In this document: positions 49,250-57,165 of the stretch, piece after piece
Layout: the number at the start of each line of letters is the position of its first letter
How positions within the stretch are numbered: position 1 is the stretch's first letter
NCBI RefSeq assembly: GCF_047302425.1
Contig: NZ_CP154855.1
Span: 3,669,302 to 3,733,301, forward strand
DNA from: Oceanitalea sp047302425
GTDB lineage: Bacteria > Actinomycetota > Actinomycetes > Actinomycetales > Actinomycetaceae
Direction: 5' to 3'
DNA length: 64,000 nucleotides
Position numbers and translations under genes: made by a program
The notes under the pieces: generated by a model
What the model saw: the letters and a program-made list of their open reading frames with translations, nothing else
Told to the model about the DNA's origin: nothing
Databases searched by the model: none

Positions 49250-50304
49250 ACCTCGACCTCGGCGGCCTTGACGACGAAGACGACGTCGTCGCCCACCCCG
49301 ATCCGCAGGGCGCTGAGCGACGCCGGGGTGAGGTCCGCGGCCAGTCGGGACCCGGACGACGTCTCCCCGCGCACCCGCACGAGAGCGCCCTGCTGCTCCA
49401 GGCCCGTCACCCGCACCGGGAGCACGTTACGGGGACTGCCGCCCGGGGCGGCCCGGTGCACCGCGACCGCCCGCGGGGAGAAGGTGGCGGCGGCGCGACC
49501 CGTCGCGGCGGGACGCCCGCTCGCCAGGCCGTGGACGACGTCGCCCGCGGCCCGCACCGCGTCGGCGGCAACCCGCTCGCCGAGGAAGAGGTTCACCCCC
49601 GCGAGCCGGGCCCCGAACCCGGACCGCGGGCGGCTGAGGACCTCCGCCCTCGTCCCCTGCTCGACGACGCGGCAGCCGTCGAGGACGACGACGTCGTCGG
49701 CGACGGCGAGCACGTCGAGAAGGTCGTGGGTGACGACGACGGCGGACCTCGCGGAGCCGCGCAGCGCGGAGCGGAGGACCTGGCGCAGCTCGGCGGCGGC
49801 GGCGACGTCGAGGGCGGAGAGCGGCTCGTCGAGCAGGAGGAGGAGCGGGTCTGGGGCCAGGGCGCGGGCGAGGGCCACGCGCTGGGCCTGCCCTCCGGAC
49901 AGGCGGTGCGCCCGCCGCCCGGCGAGCTCCTCGGCACCGACCTCGGCCAGGCGCGCCCGCGCCACGTCCTCGGCCGCGCGGCGCCGGGCTCCCCGGGCGC
50001 GGGGACCGAAGGCCACGTTGGCGAGGACGTCGAGGTGCGGCAGGAGGAGCGGCTCCTGGGCGAGGAGGGAGATCCGCCGTGCGTGCGGCGGCACCCACGT
50101 GCGCTCCCCCGCCACACGGCGGCCGGCGACGTGGACCTCGCCGCTGCCCGGGCGGACCGTGCCCGCCGCGAGGCCGAGGACCGTGGACTTGCCCGCCCCG
50201 TTGGGCCCGAGCAGCGCGAGCACCCGCCCGGCGGGCACCTCGAGGTCCACCGCGACGCCGCGCGCGGGAACCGCGGCGTGGATGCTCAGCACCGGGGCGT
50301 TCAC
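49237..50304 (-). CDS. modC: Molybdate ABC transporter ATPase ModC
   Basis: A 355-residue ATPase with Walker A LGPNGAGKS (about residue 35), signature LSGGQAQRVALARAL, Walker B LLLLDEPLSALD and a C-terminal TOBE/MOP-type domain (NVLPVRVTGLEQQGALVRVRGET) that binds molybdate in ModC proteins. It powers uptake through ModB. GTG 50304 overlaps the modB stop as GTGA. It lacks the longer first domain of some sulfate ATPases, and the modA partner supports molybdate or tungstate. Confidence 0.9.
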   Translation of the reverse strand: MNAPVLSIHAAVPARGVAVDLEVPAGRVLALLGPNGAGKSTVLGLAAGTVRPGSGEVHVAGRRVAGERTWVPPHARRISLLAQEPLLLPHLDVLANVAFGPRARGARRRAAEDVARARLAEVGAEELAGRRAHRLSGGQAQRVALARALAPDPLLLLLDEPLSALDVAAAAELRQVLRSALRGSARSAVVVTHDLLDVLAVADDVVVLDGCRVVEQGTRAEVLSRPRSGFGARLAGVNLFLGERVAADAVRAAGDVVHGLASGRPAATGRAAATFSPRAVAVHRAAPGGSPRNVLPVRVTGLEQQGALVRVRGETSSGSRLAADLTPASLSALRIGVGDDVVFVVKAAEVEVYEA

Positions 50305-51116
50305 GCGGCCGCCCCGCTGCGCCGGGGTCGCTGGGTGAGCAGCACGATGACGGCGGCCACGACGACGAGCACGAGGGACAGCGCGATCGCGGCGTCCGGG
50401 TCGGTCTCCCGCTGGAGGTAGATCTCCAGCGGGAGCGTGCGGGTGACGCCCTGGAGGGAGCCGGCGAAGGTGAGCGTGGCCCCGAACTCCCCGAGGCAGC
50501 GGGCGAAGGCAAGGGCGATCCCGGACCCGAGGGCCGGGGCGAGCAGCGGGATCGTCACGCGGCGCAGCACCGTGGTCGGGCGGGCACCGAGGGTGGCGGC
50601 GACGACCTCGTGCCGGCGCCCGGCCGTGCGCGCGGCGCCCTCGACGGACAGGACGAGGAAGGGCAGGGCGACGAAGGTCTGGGCAAGCACGACCGCCGTC
50701 GTCGAGAAGGCGATGTCGATGCCGAGCACCTCGAGCTGGCGCCCGAGCAGGCCGCGGCGTCCGAAGGTCGTGAGCAGGGCGAGGCCGGAGACCACGGGCG
50801 GCAGGACGAGCGGCAGGAGGACGACCGTGCGCACCACCCGGGCGCCGGGCAGCCGCGACCAGGCCAGCGCGAGCGCCAGCGGCACCCCGAGCACGGCGGC
50901 GAGGAGGGTGGCGGCCGCCGAGGTGCGCAGGCTGAGGCCGAGCGCAGCGAGCGAGGCCTTGGAGGTGAGCAGCGCGGGCAGCTCGCCCCACGGCACGCGC
51001 AGCACCATGCCGAGCACCGGCACCGCGATGAGCAGGACACCGACGACGGCGGGGACCGCGAGCCACCGCGGCAGCCCCACCGGCACCGCCTCTGTCGCAC
51101 GCCGGGTGGCTGTCAC
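50301..51116 (-). CDS. modB: Molybdate ABC transporter permease ModB
   Basis: A 271-residue permease with five or six helices and the EAA-like loop EVVAATLGARPTTVLRRVTIPLLAPALGSG, plus LPLVLPPVVSGLALL and FARCLGEFGATLTFAG, hallmarks of the ModB/CysT family. GTG 51116 overlaps the modA stop. Together with ModA and ModC it imports molybdate, needed by the nitrate reductase encoded downstream in the window. Confidence 0.9.
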   Translation of the reverse strand: MTATRRATEAVPVGLPRWLAVPAVVGVLLIAVPVLGMVLRVPWGELPALLTSKASLAALGLSLRTSAAATLLAAVLGVPLALALAWSRLPGARVVRTVVLLPLVLPPVVSGLALLTTFGRRGLLGRQLEVLGIDIAFSTTAVVLAQTFVALPFLVLSVEGAARTAGRRHEVVAATLGARPTTVLRRVTIPLLAPALGSGIALAFARCLGEFGATLTFAGSLQGVTRTLPLEIYLQRETDPDAAIALSLVLVVVAAVIVLLTQRPRRSGAAA

Positions 51117-51859
51117 GGCAGGCTGAACCCGGCGTCGCGGAAGGCGGCCTGCCCCTGCGGCCCACTGACGAGCTCCATCCACGCGTCCGCGAGCTCTCGG
51201 GACCCGGCGTCCGCGAGCACGGCCACCGGGTAGCGGTTGACGACGTCCTCGGCGCCGGGCACGGGGATGACGTCGACGTCGTCCCCGCCGAGGGCGGCGC
51301 CGCTCGCGTACACGAGGCCGGCGTCGGCCTGGCCGGTTGCCACCTTCGCGAGCACGTCGGTGACCTGGCTCAGCTCGCTCACCGGCGTGAGGGTGACGCC
51401 GAGGCGCTCGGCGAGCTCGACGGTCGCCGCCCCGCAGGGCACCTGGGGTGCGCACACGACGAGGTCGGCGCCGTCCAGGCTGTCGTCGAGACCGGTCACC
51501 CCGGCGGGGTTGCCGGCTGGGGTGATGAGGCTGAGCACGTTCTCCGCGACGACGGTCGGCTCGCCGGCCACGAGACCGGCCGCGACGACGTCGTCCATCG
51601 TGCGCTCGTCGGCGGTGGCGAGGACGTCGGCCGGCGCGCCGGCGAGGACCTGGGAGACGAGGTCGGAGGAGCCGGCCCAGGAGAAGCGGAGCTCGACGTC
51701 CGGGTGCTGCTCGGCGAACTCGCGCCCGAGCTCGGAGAAGGGGATCCCGAGGGAGGAGGCGGCGAAGACGGTCAGCTGCTCACCACCGTCGTCCCCGCCG
51801 CAGCCGGTGAGGGCGAGGGTGAGTGCGGCAGCGCACGCGACGAGCCGGCGCCGGGTCAC
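51113..51859 (-). CDS. modA: Molybdate-binding lipoprotein ModA
   Basis: A 248-residue lipoprotein: signal peptide RRRLVACAAALTLALTGCGG with lipobox Cys, then LTVFAASSLGIPFSELGREF, the typical oxyanion-binding ModA start with SS and later ADVLATADERTMDDV, DAGLVYASGAAL. Binds molybdate or tungstate without metal cofactors. GTG 51859 overlaps the HTH-MOP stop as GTGA, keeping the four genes in one unit. Confidence 0.9.
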   Translation of the reverse strand: MTRRRLVACAAALTLALTGCGGDDGGEQLTVFAASSLGIPFSELGREFAEQHPDVELRFSWAGSSDLVSQVLAGAPADVLATADERTMDDVVAAGLVAGEPTVVAENVLSLITPAGNPAGVTGLDDSLDGADLVVCAPQVPCGAATVELAERLGVTLTPVSELSQVTDVLAKVATGQADAGLVYASGAALGGDDVDVIPVPGAEDVVNRYPVAVLADAGSRELADAWMELVSGPQGQAAFRDAGFSLP

Positions 51860-52266
51860 CGGCCCTCCCGGGGCGCTTCGACGATGACGGTCGTCGCCTT
51901 GACGACGGCGGAGGCGAGGGAGCCGGGGACGAGCCCGAGCTCCTCGACGGCCTCGGCGCTCATGAGCGAGACGACGCGGAAGGGCCCGCACTGCAGGTCG
52001 ACCTGCGCCATGACGCCGTCGGCCCGGACCCGCGTGACGAGGCCGGTGAAGCGGTTGCGGGCGGAGCTGGAGACCCCGCCGACCTCCGGGAGCTGGCGCC
52101 GCTCGGCGAGCTCCTGGGCGTAGCGGGCGAGCTCGGCGCCGTCGACGACCTTACGGCCGGCGTCGTCGGTGGTGGCGGCGAGATGTCCGTCGTCGACCCA
52201 CCGGCGCACCGTGTCGTCGCTGACGCCGAGGAGAGAGGCGGCGGGACCGATCCGATAATGCGGCAC
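51856..52266 (-). CDS. MerR-like HTH protein with molybdopterin-binding (MOP/TOBE) domain
   Basis: A 136-residue protein: an excisionase/MerR-like HTH (RIGPAASLLGVSDDTVRRWVDDGHLAAT) joined to a single MOP domain (RFTGLVTRVRADGVMAQVDLQCGPFRVVSLMSAEAVEELGLVPGS), which binds molybdate. It leads the modABC operon and is probably its molybdate-responsive regulator, though it differs from classical ModE (which has two MOP domains). GTG 52266 is the only in-frame start. Confidence 0.85.
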   Translation of the reverse strand: MPHYRIGPAASLLGVSDDTVRRWVDDGHLAATTDDAGRKVVDGAELARYAQELAERRQLPEVGGVSSSARNRFTGLVTRVRADGVMAQVDLQCGPFRVVSLMSAEAVEELGLVPGSLASAVVKATTVIVEAPREGR

Positions 52267-52315
52267 GGAATCGATCCTACCGCCGCAGATGCGGCTCGGC
52301 GTCAGCGACGGACGG

Positions 52316-53638
52316 TCAGCCCTCGAGCTCGCCTGCGAGGTCGGACTCGTAGAGGCTCGCGAGCTCGGTCTCGACCGCTGCCATCTCCTGCGCCACGTCG
52401 ACGTCGGAGGTGAGGATCCGCTGGAGGGTCTCGGAGAGCAAAAGGTCGCCGCCGGGCACGAAGACGCGGGCGAAGTCCTGGACCCGCGCCCGGCTCAGCT
52501 GCTCGACCGCCGTCTCGAACTGCGGGGTCTGGGCGTAGATCTCGGACATGTCGGCCTCCGTGTGCACCGGGACGTACCCGGTGGCCGCGGAGAAGGCAGC
52601 CGTGGACTCGGGGCTGGTCATGTGTCCCAGGAACATCGCCGCGGCGAGCTGACGCTCCGGTGTGCTGTCCGAGGCGATCATCAGGCCGGCGCCACCGGTC
52701 GGCGTCTGACCCTCGGCGGCCGGGCCCCCGGGCAGGAACGCGGTCCCGACCTCGAAGCTGGCGGTCTCAAGGATGCCGCCGAGCGAGCCGGTGGACTGGA
52801 CGATCTGGCTGGCCGCGCCGGAGGAGAAGTTGTCGGCCGGGTCGCCCGAGGCGACCGAGGCCCAGTCCCCCACCGCAGCCTGGGCGAACTCGAGCGCCTC
52901 GACCGTCTCCGGGGAGGAGACCGGGGAGAAGTCCCACTCCTCGGACCAGGCGCCACCGTGGCTCCACACGATGTTGGCCATCCACCAGGCGGGGTACTGG
53001 TCCTGCGGCGGGAAGGCGAAGGCGGTGTCGGCGACGTCGGCCTCCGTCAGCCGGCGCGAGACTTCGGCAACCTCCTCCCAGGTCTCGGGCGGGGCCTCGA
53101 TGCCGGCCTCCTCGTAGTGGTCGACGTTGTAGTAGAACAGCGGGGTTGAGCGGGCGTAGGGCACGCCGTAGTGGCTGCCCTCGTAGAGGTAGTCCTCGTA
53201 GAGCGCCGCGACGAGCCCGGAGGTGTCGACGTCGGCCTCCTCGAGGAGCTCGTCGACCGGGGTGAGTGCGTCGTTGAGGTAGTTGGGGAACCATGTCGCG
53301 TCGGACAGGACGACCACGTCGACCTCCGCGCTGCCCTGCGCCGTCTGGAACCGCTGGGCGGTCTCCTCGTAGTTCGCCCCCGATGTCACGACGTTGACGG
53401 CGATGCCCGTCTCCTCGGTGAACTCGGCGATGAGCTCGTTCTCCACGTCGGCCGAGCCGCCGGGGTGGTTGGTCCAGAAGGTGATCTCCTCCGCCGGCTC
53501 GACGCCGTCGAGACTGACCTCGTCCGCGGGCGCGGCCTCGGCGTCGGTGCTGGTGTCGGGGCCACAGGCAGTGAGGGCCAGCGCGGCGACGCCGAGAACG
53601 GCAGCGCTCCGCGTGAGGCGGGCAGGGGACTTCCTCAT
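52316..53638 (-). CDS. Sugar ABC transporter substrate-binding lipoprotein (UgpB-like)
   Basis: A 440-residue family 1 solute-binding lipoprotein. A lipobox (LALTACG) follows a basic start, and ITFWTNHPGGSADVENELIAEFTEETGIAVNVVTSG begins the mature sugar-binding core; GVPYARSTPLFYYNVDHYEEAG is the classic UgpB-like hinge sequence. AAGGAG precedes ATG 53638. It is the last gene of the operon after two permeases. Glycerol-3-phosphate diesters or another sugar could be the substrate; the gene content does not decide. Confidence 0.88.
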   Translation of the reverse strand: MRKSPARLTRSAAVLGVAALALTACGPDTSTDAEAAPADEVSLDGVEPAEEITFWTNHPGGSADVENELIAEFTEETGIAVNVVTSGANYEETAQRFQTAQGSAEVDVVVLSDATWFPNYLNDALTPVDELLEEADVDTSGLVAALYEDYLYEGSHYGVPYARSTPLFYYNVDHYEEAGIEAPPETWEEVAEVSRRLTEADVADTAFAFPPQDQYPAWWMANIVWSHGGAWSEEWDFSPVSSPETVEALEFAQAAVGDWASVASGDPADNFSSGAASQIVQSTGSLGGILETASFEVGTAFLPGGPAAEGQTPTGGAGLMIASDSTPERQLAAAMFLGHMTSPESTAAFSAATGYVPVHTEADMSEIYAQTPQFETAVEQLSRARVQDFARVFVPGGDLLLSETLQRILTSDVDVAQEMAAVETELASLYESDLAGELEG

Positions 53639-53697
53639 GGGTTCTCCTTGGGGGGTCGAACGGGGGTGGACTGGTGGGATAGGGAGGTCTGGGACCG

Positions 53698-54624
53698 TCA
53701 CTTCACCGCGCCATGCGTGAGGCCGGCGACGACGTAGCGCTGCAGCGCGGCGAAGACGACGAGGACCGGGACGATGACGAGGACGGCGCCGGCCATGAGG
53801 ACGCCGTAGCTGCCGGTCTGGGACTCGACGGACTGCAGGAGGTTGAGGCCCACCGGCAGCGTCATCTTGTCCGGGGAGTCGATGATGATGAGCGGCCACA
53901 GGAAGCTGTTCCACTCGTTGACGACGGTGACGAGCGCGACGGTGGCGATGGCGGGGACCGAGACGGGGACGGCGATCTGGAAGAGCTTGCGCCCGTGACC
54001 CGCGCCGTCGAGCTCGGCCGCCTCGAAGATCTCCTGGGGCAGCGCCTTGAAGTGCTGGCGCAGCAGGAAGGTGCCGAACGCGGTGCCGAGGCCGGGCAGG
54101 ATGATGCCCCACAGGGTGTTGCGCCCGCCGAGCGCTGTGATCGTGAGGTAGTTCGGCAGCATGGACACCTCGGGCGGCACCATGAGGGCGACGAGGATCC
54201 CGAGGAAGATGAGGTTCGCCCCGCGGACCCGGATGAACACGAGCGCGTAGGCGGTGGTCAGCGCGAGCAGCACCTTGACCGTGGCACCGACGACCGTGAC
54301 GACCACGCTGTTGCCGAGCACGGTGAGCAGCGGCACGCGGGTGGCGACGGCCGCGTAGTTGTCCAGCGTGGGCTCCTGCGGCAGGAGCGTCGGGCTGAGG
54401 GTGACGATCTCCCCCGGGGGCTTGAAGCTCGACAGGATCATCCAGGCCAGCGGCAGCACGATGACGAGCAGCGCGACGAGGATCGGCAGGTAGCCCGCGA
54501 GGATCGTGTCGGCGAGGTTGCGCGGCGCGAAGGCCTTGGCCCAGTCGGACGTCGGACGGCGCCGGCGGTGCGGCGCGATACCGCCCTTCGTGGGCAGCGG
54601 GCTCACCACGGTGTGGTCGGTCAC
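53698..54624 (-). CDS. Sugar ABC transporter permease (UgpE/MalG-like)
   Basis: A 308-residue permease with six helices and the EAA motif FEAAELDGAGHGRKLFQIAVPVSVPA. The N-terminal ~35 residues are basic and cytoplasmic. GTG 54624 overlaps the upstream permease as GTGA. No ATPase gene is present in the operon. Confidence 0.9.
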   Translation of the reverse strand: MTDHTVVSPLPTKGGIAPHRRRRPTSDWAKAFAPRNLADTILAGYLPILVALLVIVLPLAWMILSSFKPPGEIVTLSPTLLPQEPTLDNYAAVATRVPLLTVLGNSVVVTVVGATVKVLLALTTAYALVFIRVRGANLIFLGILVALMVPPEVSMLPNYLTITALGGRNTLWGIILPGLGTAFGTFLLRQHFKALPQEIFEAAELDGAGHGRKLFQIAVPVSVPAIATVALVTVVNEWNSFLWPLIIIDSPDKMTLPVGLNLLQSVESQTGSYGVLMAGAVLVIVPVLVVFAALQRYVVAGLTHGAVK

Positions 54625-55604
54625 TGGTAGTGCACCTTCCGCTCGACGTAGCGCAGCTGGACCGCGGTGATGACGAACAGCGTGAGGAACAGGACGACGG
54701 CGATCGCGGCGGAGTACCCGGCGCGCTGGTAGGCGCCGAAGGACTGGAGGTAGATCTCGAAGATGATCGTGTTGGTCCCGTGCCCGGTCGGCGTCATCGT
54801 GCGGAGGATGTCGAAGGCGTTCGTCATCGAGAACAGGACGTTGGTGACGAGCAGGAAGAACACCGTGGGCGTGAGCAGCGGCAGCACGATGGAGAAGAAC
54901 CGCCGCACCGGTCCGGCCCGGTCGAGCGTGGCGGCCTCGATGAGGTCCTGCGGGACCGACTGCAGCCCGGCGAGGAAGACGACGGCGCAGTACCCGAGGT
55001 TCTTCCAGACGTAGACGATGACGACCATGAGCAGGGCCCAGCGCTCGTCGAGGTACCACTCGGGGGACTGGAGCCCGACCGCGGCCAGCAGGTGGCGCAG
55101 TGCCCCGGTGCTCGGGTCGAAGATGAAGTTCCAGACCATCGCGACGCCCACGCCGGAGAGCACGTAGGGCGCGAAGACGGCCGTGCGGGCGGCGGTGCGT
55201 CCGGGGATGCGCTTGTTGAGGACGAGCGCGACGAGCAGGCCGAGGACCATGGAGCCGACGACCGCGCCGACGGTGAAGACGGCGGTGACCCGCCAGACCT
55301 CCAGACCCGAGGGCGAGGTGAAGAAGCGGACGTAGTTGTCCAGCCCCACCGGCGTGGCCCGCGGGGAGCCGAGCCGCCAGTCGAGCGTCGAGTAGTAGAT
55401 GTTGCTGATCAGTGGGTAGTAGATGAACGCGAGGATCAGCGCGATGTTGGGGCCGGCGAACAGCAGGAACAGGGTCCAGCTCCTCGAGCGGCGCCGACGG
55501 CGGGCGCGGGCCCGGTCCTGGTTGGTGGGCTCAGCAGGCCGGTCGGGTGGGACGGGTTCCACCTGGGGCGCGGAGCGCGGCACCGCACTCGGCGGCGCGC
55601 TCAC
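54621..55604 (-). CDS. Sugar ABC transporter permease (UgpA/MalF-like)
   Basis: A 327-residue permease with six helices and the EAA motif IEAATLDRAGPVRRFFSIVLPLLTPT. GTG 55604 was preferred because AAGGAG precedes it; a GTG at 55622 would lengthen the product by six residues. First gene of the importer operon. A basic N-terminal extension (ARARRRRRSRS) precedes the first helix. Confidence 0.9.
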   Translation of the reverse strand: MSAPPSAVPRSAPQVEPVPPDRPAEPTNQDRARARRRRRSRSWTLFLLFAGPNIALILAFIYYPLISNIYYSTLDWRLGSPRATPVGLDNYVRFFTSPSGLEVWRVTAVFTVGAVVGSMVLGLLVALVLNKRIPGRTAARTAVFAPYVLSGVGVAMVWNFIFDPSTGALRHLLAAVGLQSPEWYLDERWALLMVVIVYVWKNLGYCAVVFLAGLQSVPQDLIEAATLDRAGPVRRFFSIVLPLLTPTVFFLLVTNVLFSMTNAFDILRTMTPTGHGTNTIIFEIYLQSFGAYQRAGYSAAIAVVLFLTLFVITAVQLRYVERKVHYQ

Positions 55605-55684
55605 GCGAGCTTCTCCTTGCACACCTCCCGGACGTTAGCCACGCAGGATGACCGGCCGGTGGCCGAAAGATGGACGGCGGGTGA

Positions 55685-56470
55685 CTACAGCTCGGTGCTC
55701 GTGGGGGTGCGGCGGCGCCTGCGGTCCTGCGGGGTGCCGACGGGCTCCCAGCCGCGGCCCGGCTCGCGGGTGCCGCGGGCGACGGAACCGCGCGAGCGGT
55801 AGACGACGAGCGGACGCGTGGAGTACCCCACCGGCGCAGAGAAGGCGTGGACGAGCCGGGTGAAGGGCCACACGAGGAAGAGCAGGAAGGCCGCAATGAT
55901 GTGGAGCTTGAACTGGAAGGGCACGTCGGCCATGAGCTCGGGCTGCGGCTGGAAGTAGAACAGCGAGCGCAGCCAGGGCGAGATCGTCTCGCGGTAGTCG
56001 TAGCCGTGCCCGCCGGCGACGATCTGGTTCTGGACCGTCGCCCACATGCCCAGGACGATCGGCAGGGCGAGCAGCACGTACATGAACTTGTCCATGCGGG
56101 TCGTCGCGAGGAACACCGGCCCGGTCTTGCGGCGCCGGTAGATGAGGATCGACAGTCCGACGACCGTCATGATCCCCGCGAGCGCCCCCATGTACGTGGC
56201 GATGAAGTGGTAGAAGTCCTGCCCGATGCCCGCCGCCTCGGTCCAGCTCTTGGGGATGAGCAGCCCCATGAAGTGGCCGGCCGCGACGAAGAGGATGCCG
56301 AAGTGGAACAGCGGCGAGCCCAGGCGCAGCAGCGCGTGCTCGTAGAGTTCGGAGGAGCGGGTGGTCCAGCCGAACTTGTCGTAGCGGTAGCGCCACAGCA
56401 GCCCGACGAGGAAGACCGCCATCGACACGTAGGGGAAGACCACCCACGCGATCGTGCTCAGCCCGTTCAT
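55685..56470 (-). CDS. narI: Nitrate reductase gamma subunit NarI
   Basis: A 261-residue cytochrome b subunit with five helices. Conserved heme-ligating His residues appear in FHFGILFVAAGHFMGLL and LHIIAAFLLFLVWPFTRLVHAF. It anchors NarGH in the membrane and passes electrons from quinol. The C-terminal ~35 residues are an extra charged tail compared with the 225-residue E. coli protein. ATGA overlap with narJ. Confidence 0.93.
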   Translation of the reverse strand: MNGLSTIAWVVFPYVSMAVFLVGLLWRYRYDKFGWTTRSSELYEHALLRLGSPLFHFGILFVAAGHFMGLLIPKSWTEAAGIGQDFYHFIATYMGALAGIMTVVGLSILIYRRRKTGPVFLATTRMDKFMYVLLALPIVLGMWATVQNQIVAGGHGYDYRETISPWLRSLFYFQPQPELMADVPFQFKLHIIAAFLLFLVWPFTRLVHAFSAPVGYSTRPLVVYRSRGSVARGTREPGRGWEPVGTPQDRRRRRTPTSTEL

Positions 56471-57165
56471 GCCCTGACCTCCATCTGTGCGGTGCCCCCG
56501 GGTGAGTAGGGCTCGAGCGGCCCCAGCGCGTTGAGGCCCACCATCTCGGTCGGCGGGCCCGAGGTGATGAGCTCGAGGTACCGGTCACGGACCTCGTCGG
56601 TGACCGGCGGCAGGGTGAGGCACACGGCCTCGACGACGGCGGCCCACGGGCTGGACATCGCCGTGAGCGCCGAGCGCAGCACCTCGATGCCCTGCCGGTG
56701 CGAGCCGAGCAGTCCACCGGCGATCTCCGCGTCCCCGAGGGCGGAGAACTCCAGGACGATCGGCAGGAAGTCCGGCAGCTCGGGCCGGTCGACCTCCCAC
56801 CCGGCGGCCCGGTAGGCCTCGACGAAGCGCACGAGCGCCGTGCCCCGCTTCCGGGTGTCGCCGGTGAGGAAGTAGGACAGGTACATCGAGCACTTGCGCT
56901 TGAGGTCGAAGGTCGCGACGTAGTCCTGCGCGAGCGCCTCGTCCCCGACGGCCGCGGCGTGGTCGAGGAAGCCCCACAGCCGCTCGCGGACCGGGCCGGG
57001 CAGGTCGGCGACGGCGTCGCGGACGGTGCCGTACGCGGCCAGCCGCTCCGCCGTCGGGTAGTCGAGGAGGACGGAGGCGGCCATGTGCGCGACGGCCCGT
57101 TCCTCCTCGCTCACGCGGACGGGCTTGAGCGGTCTCAGCTCGGGCGCCCGGATGAAGCCGCTCAT
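56467..57165 (-). CDS. narJ: Nitrate reductase assembly chaperone NarJ
   Basis: A 232-residue NarJ/TorD-like all-helical chaperone (LDYPTAERLAAYGTVRDAVADLPGP, then FDLKRKCSMYLSYFLTGDTRKRG). It helps insert the molybdenum cofactor into NarG before membrane assembly. The FDLKRKCSMYL segment is the conserved family core. Coupled by ATGA to narH and to narI. Confidence 0.9.
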   Translation of the reverse strand: MSGFIRAPELRPLKPVRVSEEERAVAHMAASVLLDYPTAERLAAYGTVRDAVADLPGPVRERLWGFLDHAAAVGDEALAQDYVATFDLKRKCSMYLSYFLTGDTRKRGTALVRFVEAYRAAGWEVDRPELPDFLPIVLEFSALGDAEIAGGLLGSHRQGIEVLRSALTAMSSPWAAVVEAVCLTLPPVTDEVRDRYLELITSGPPTEMVGLNALGPLEPYSPGGTAQMEVRA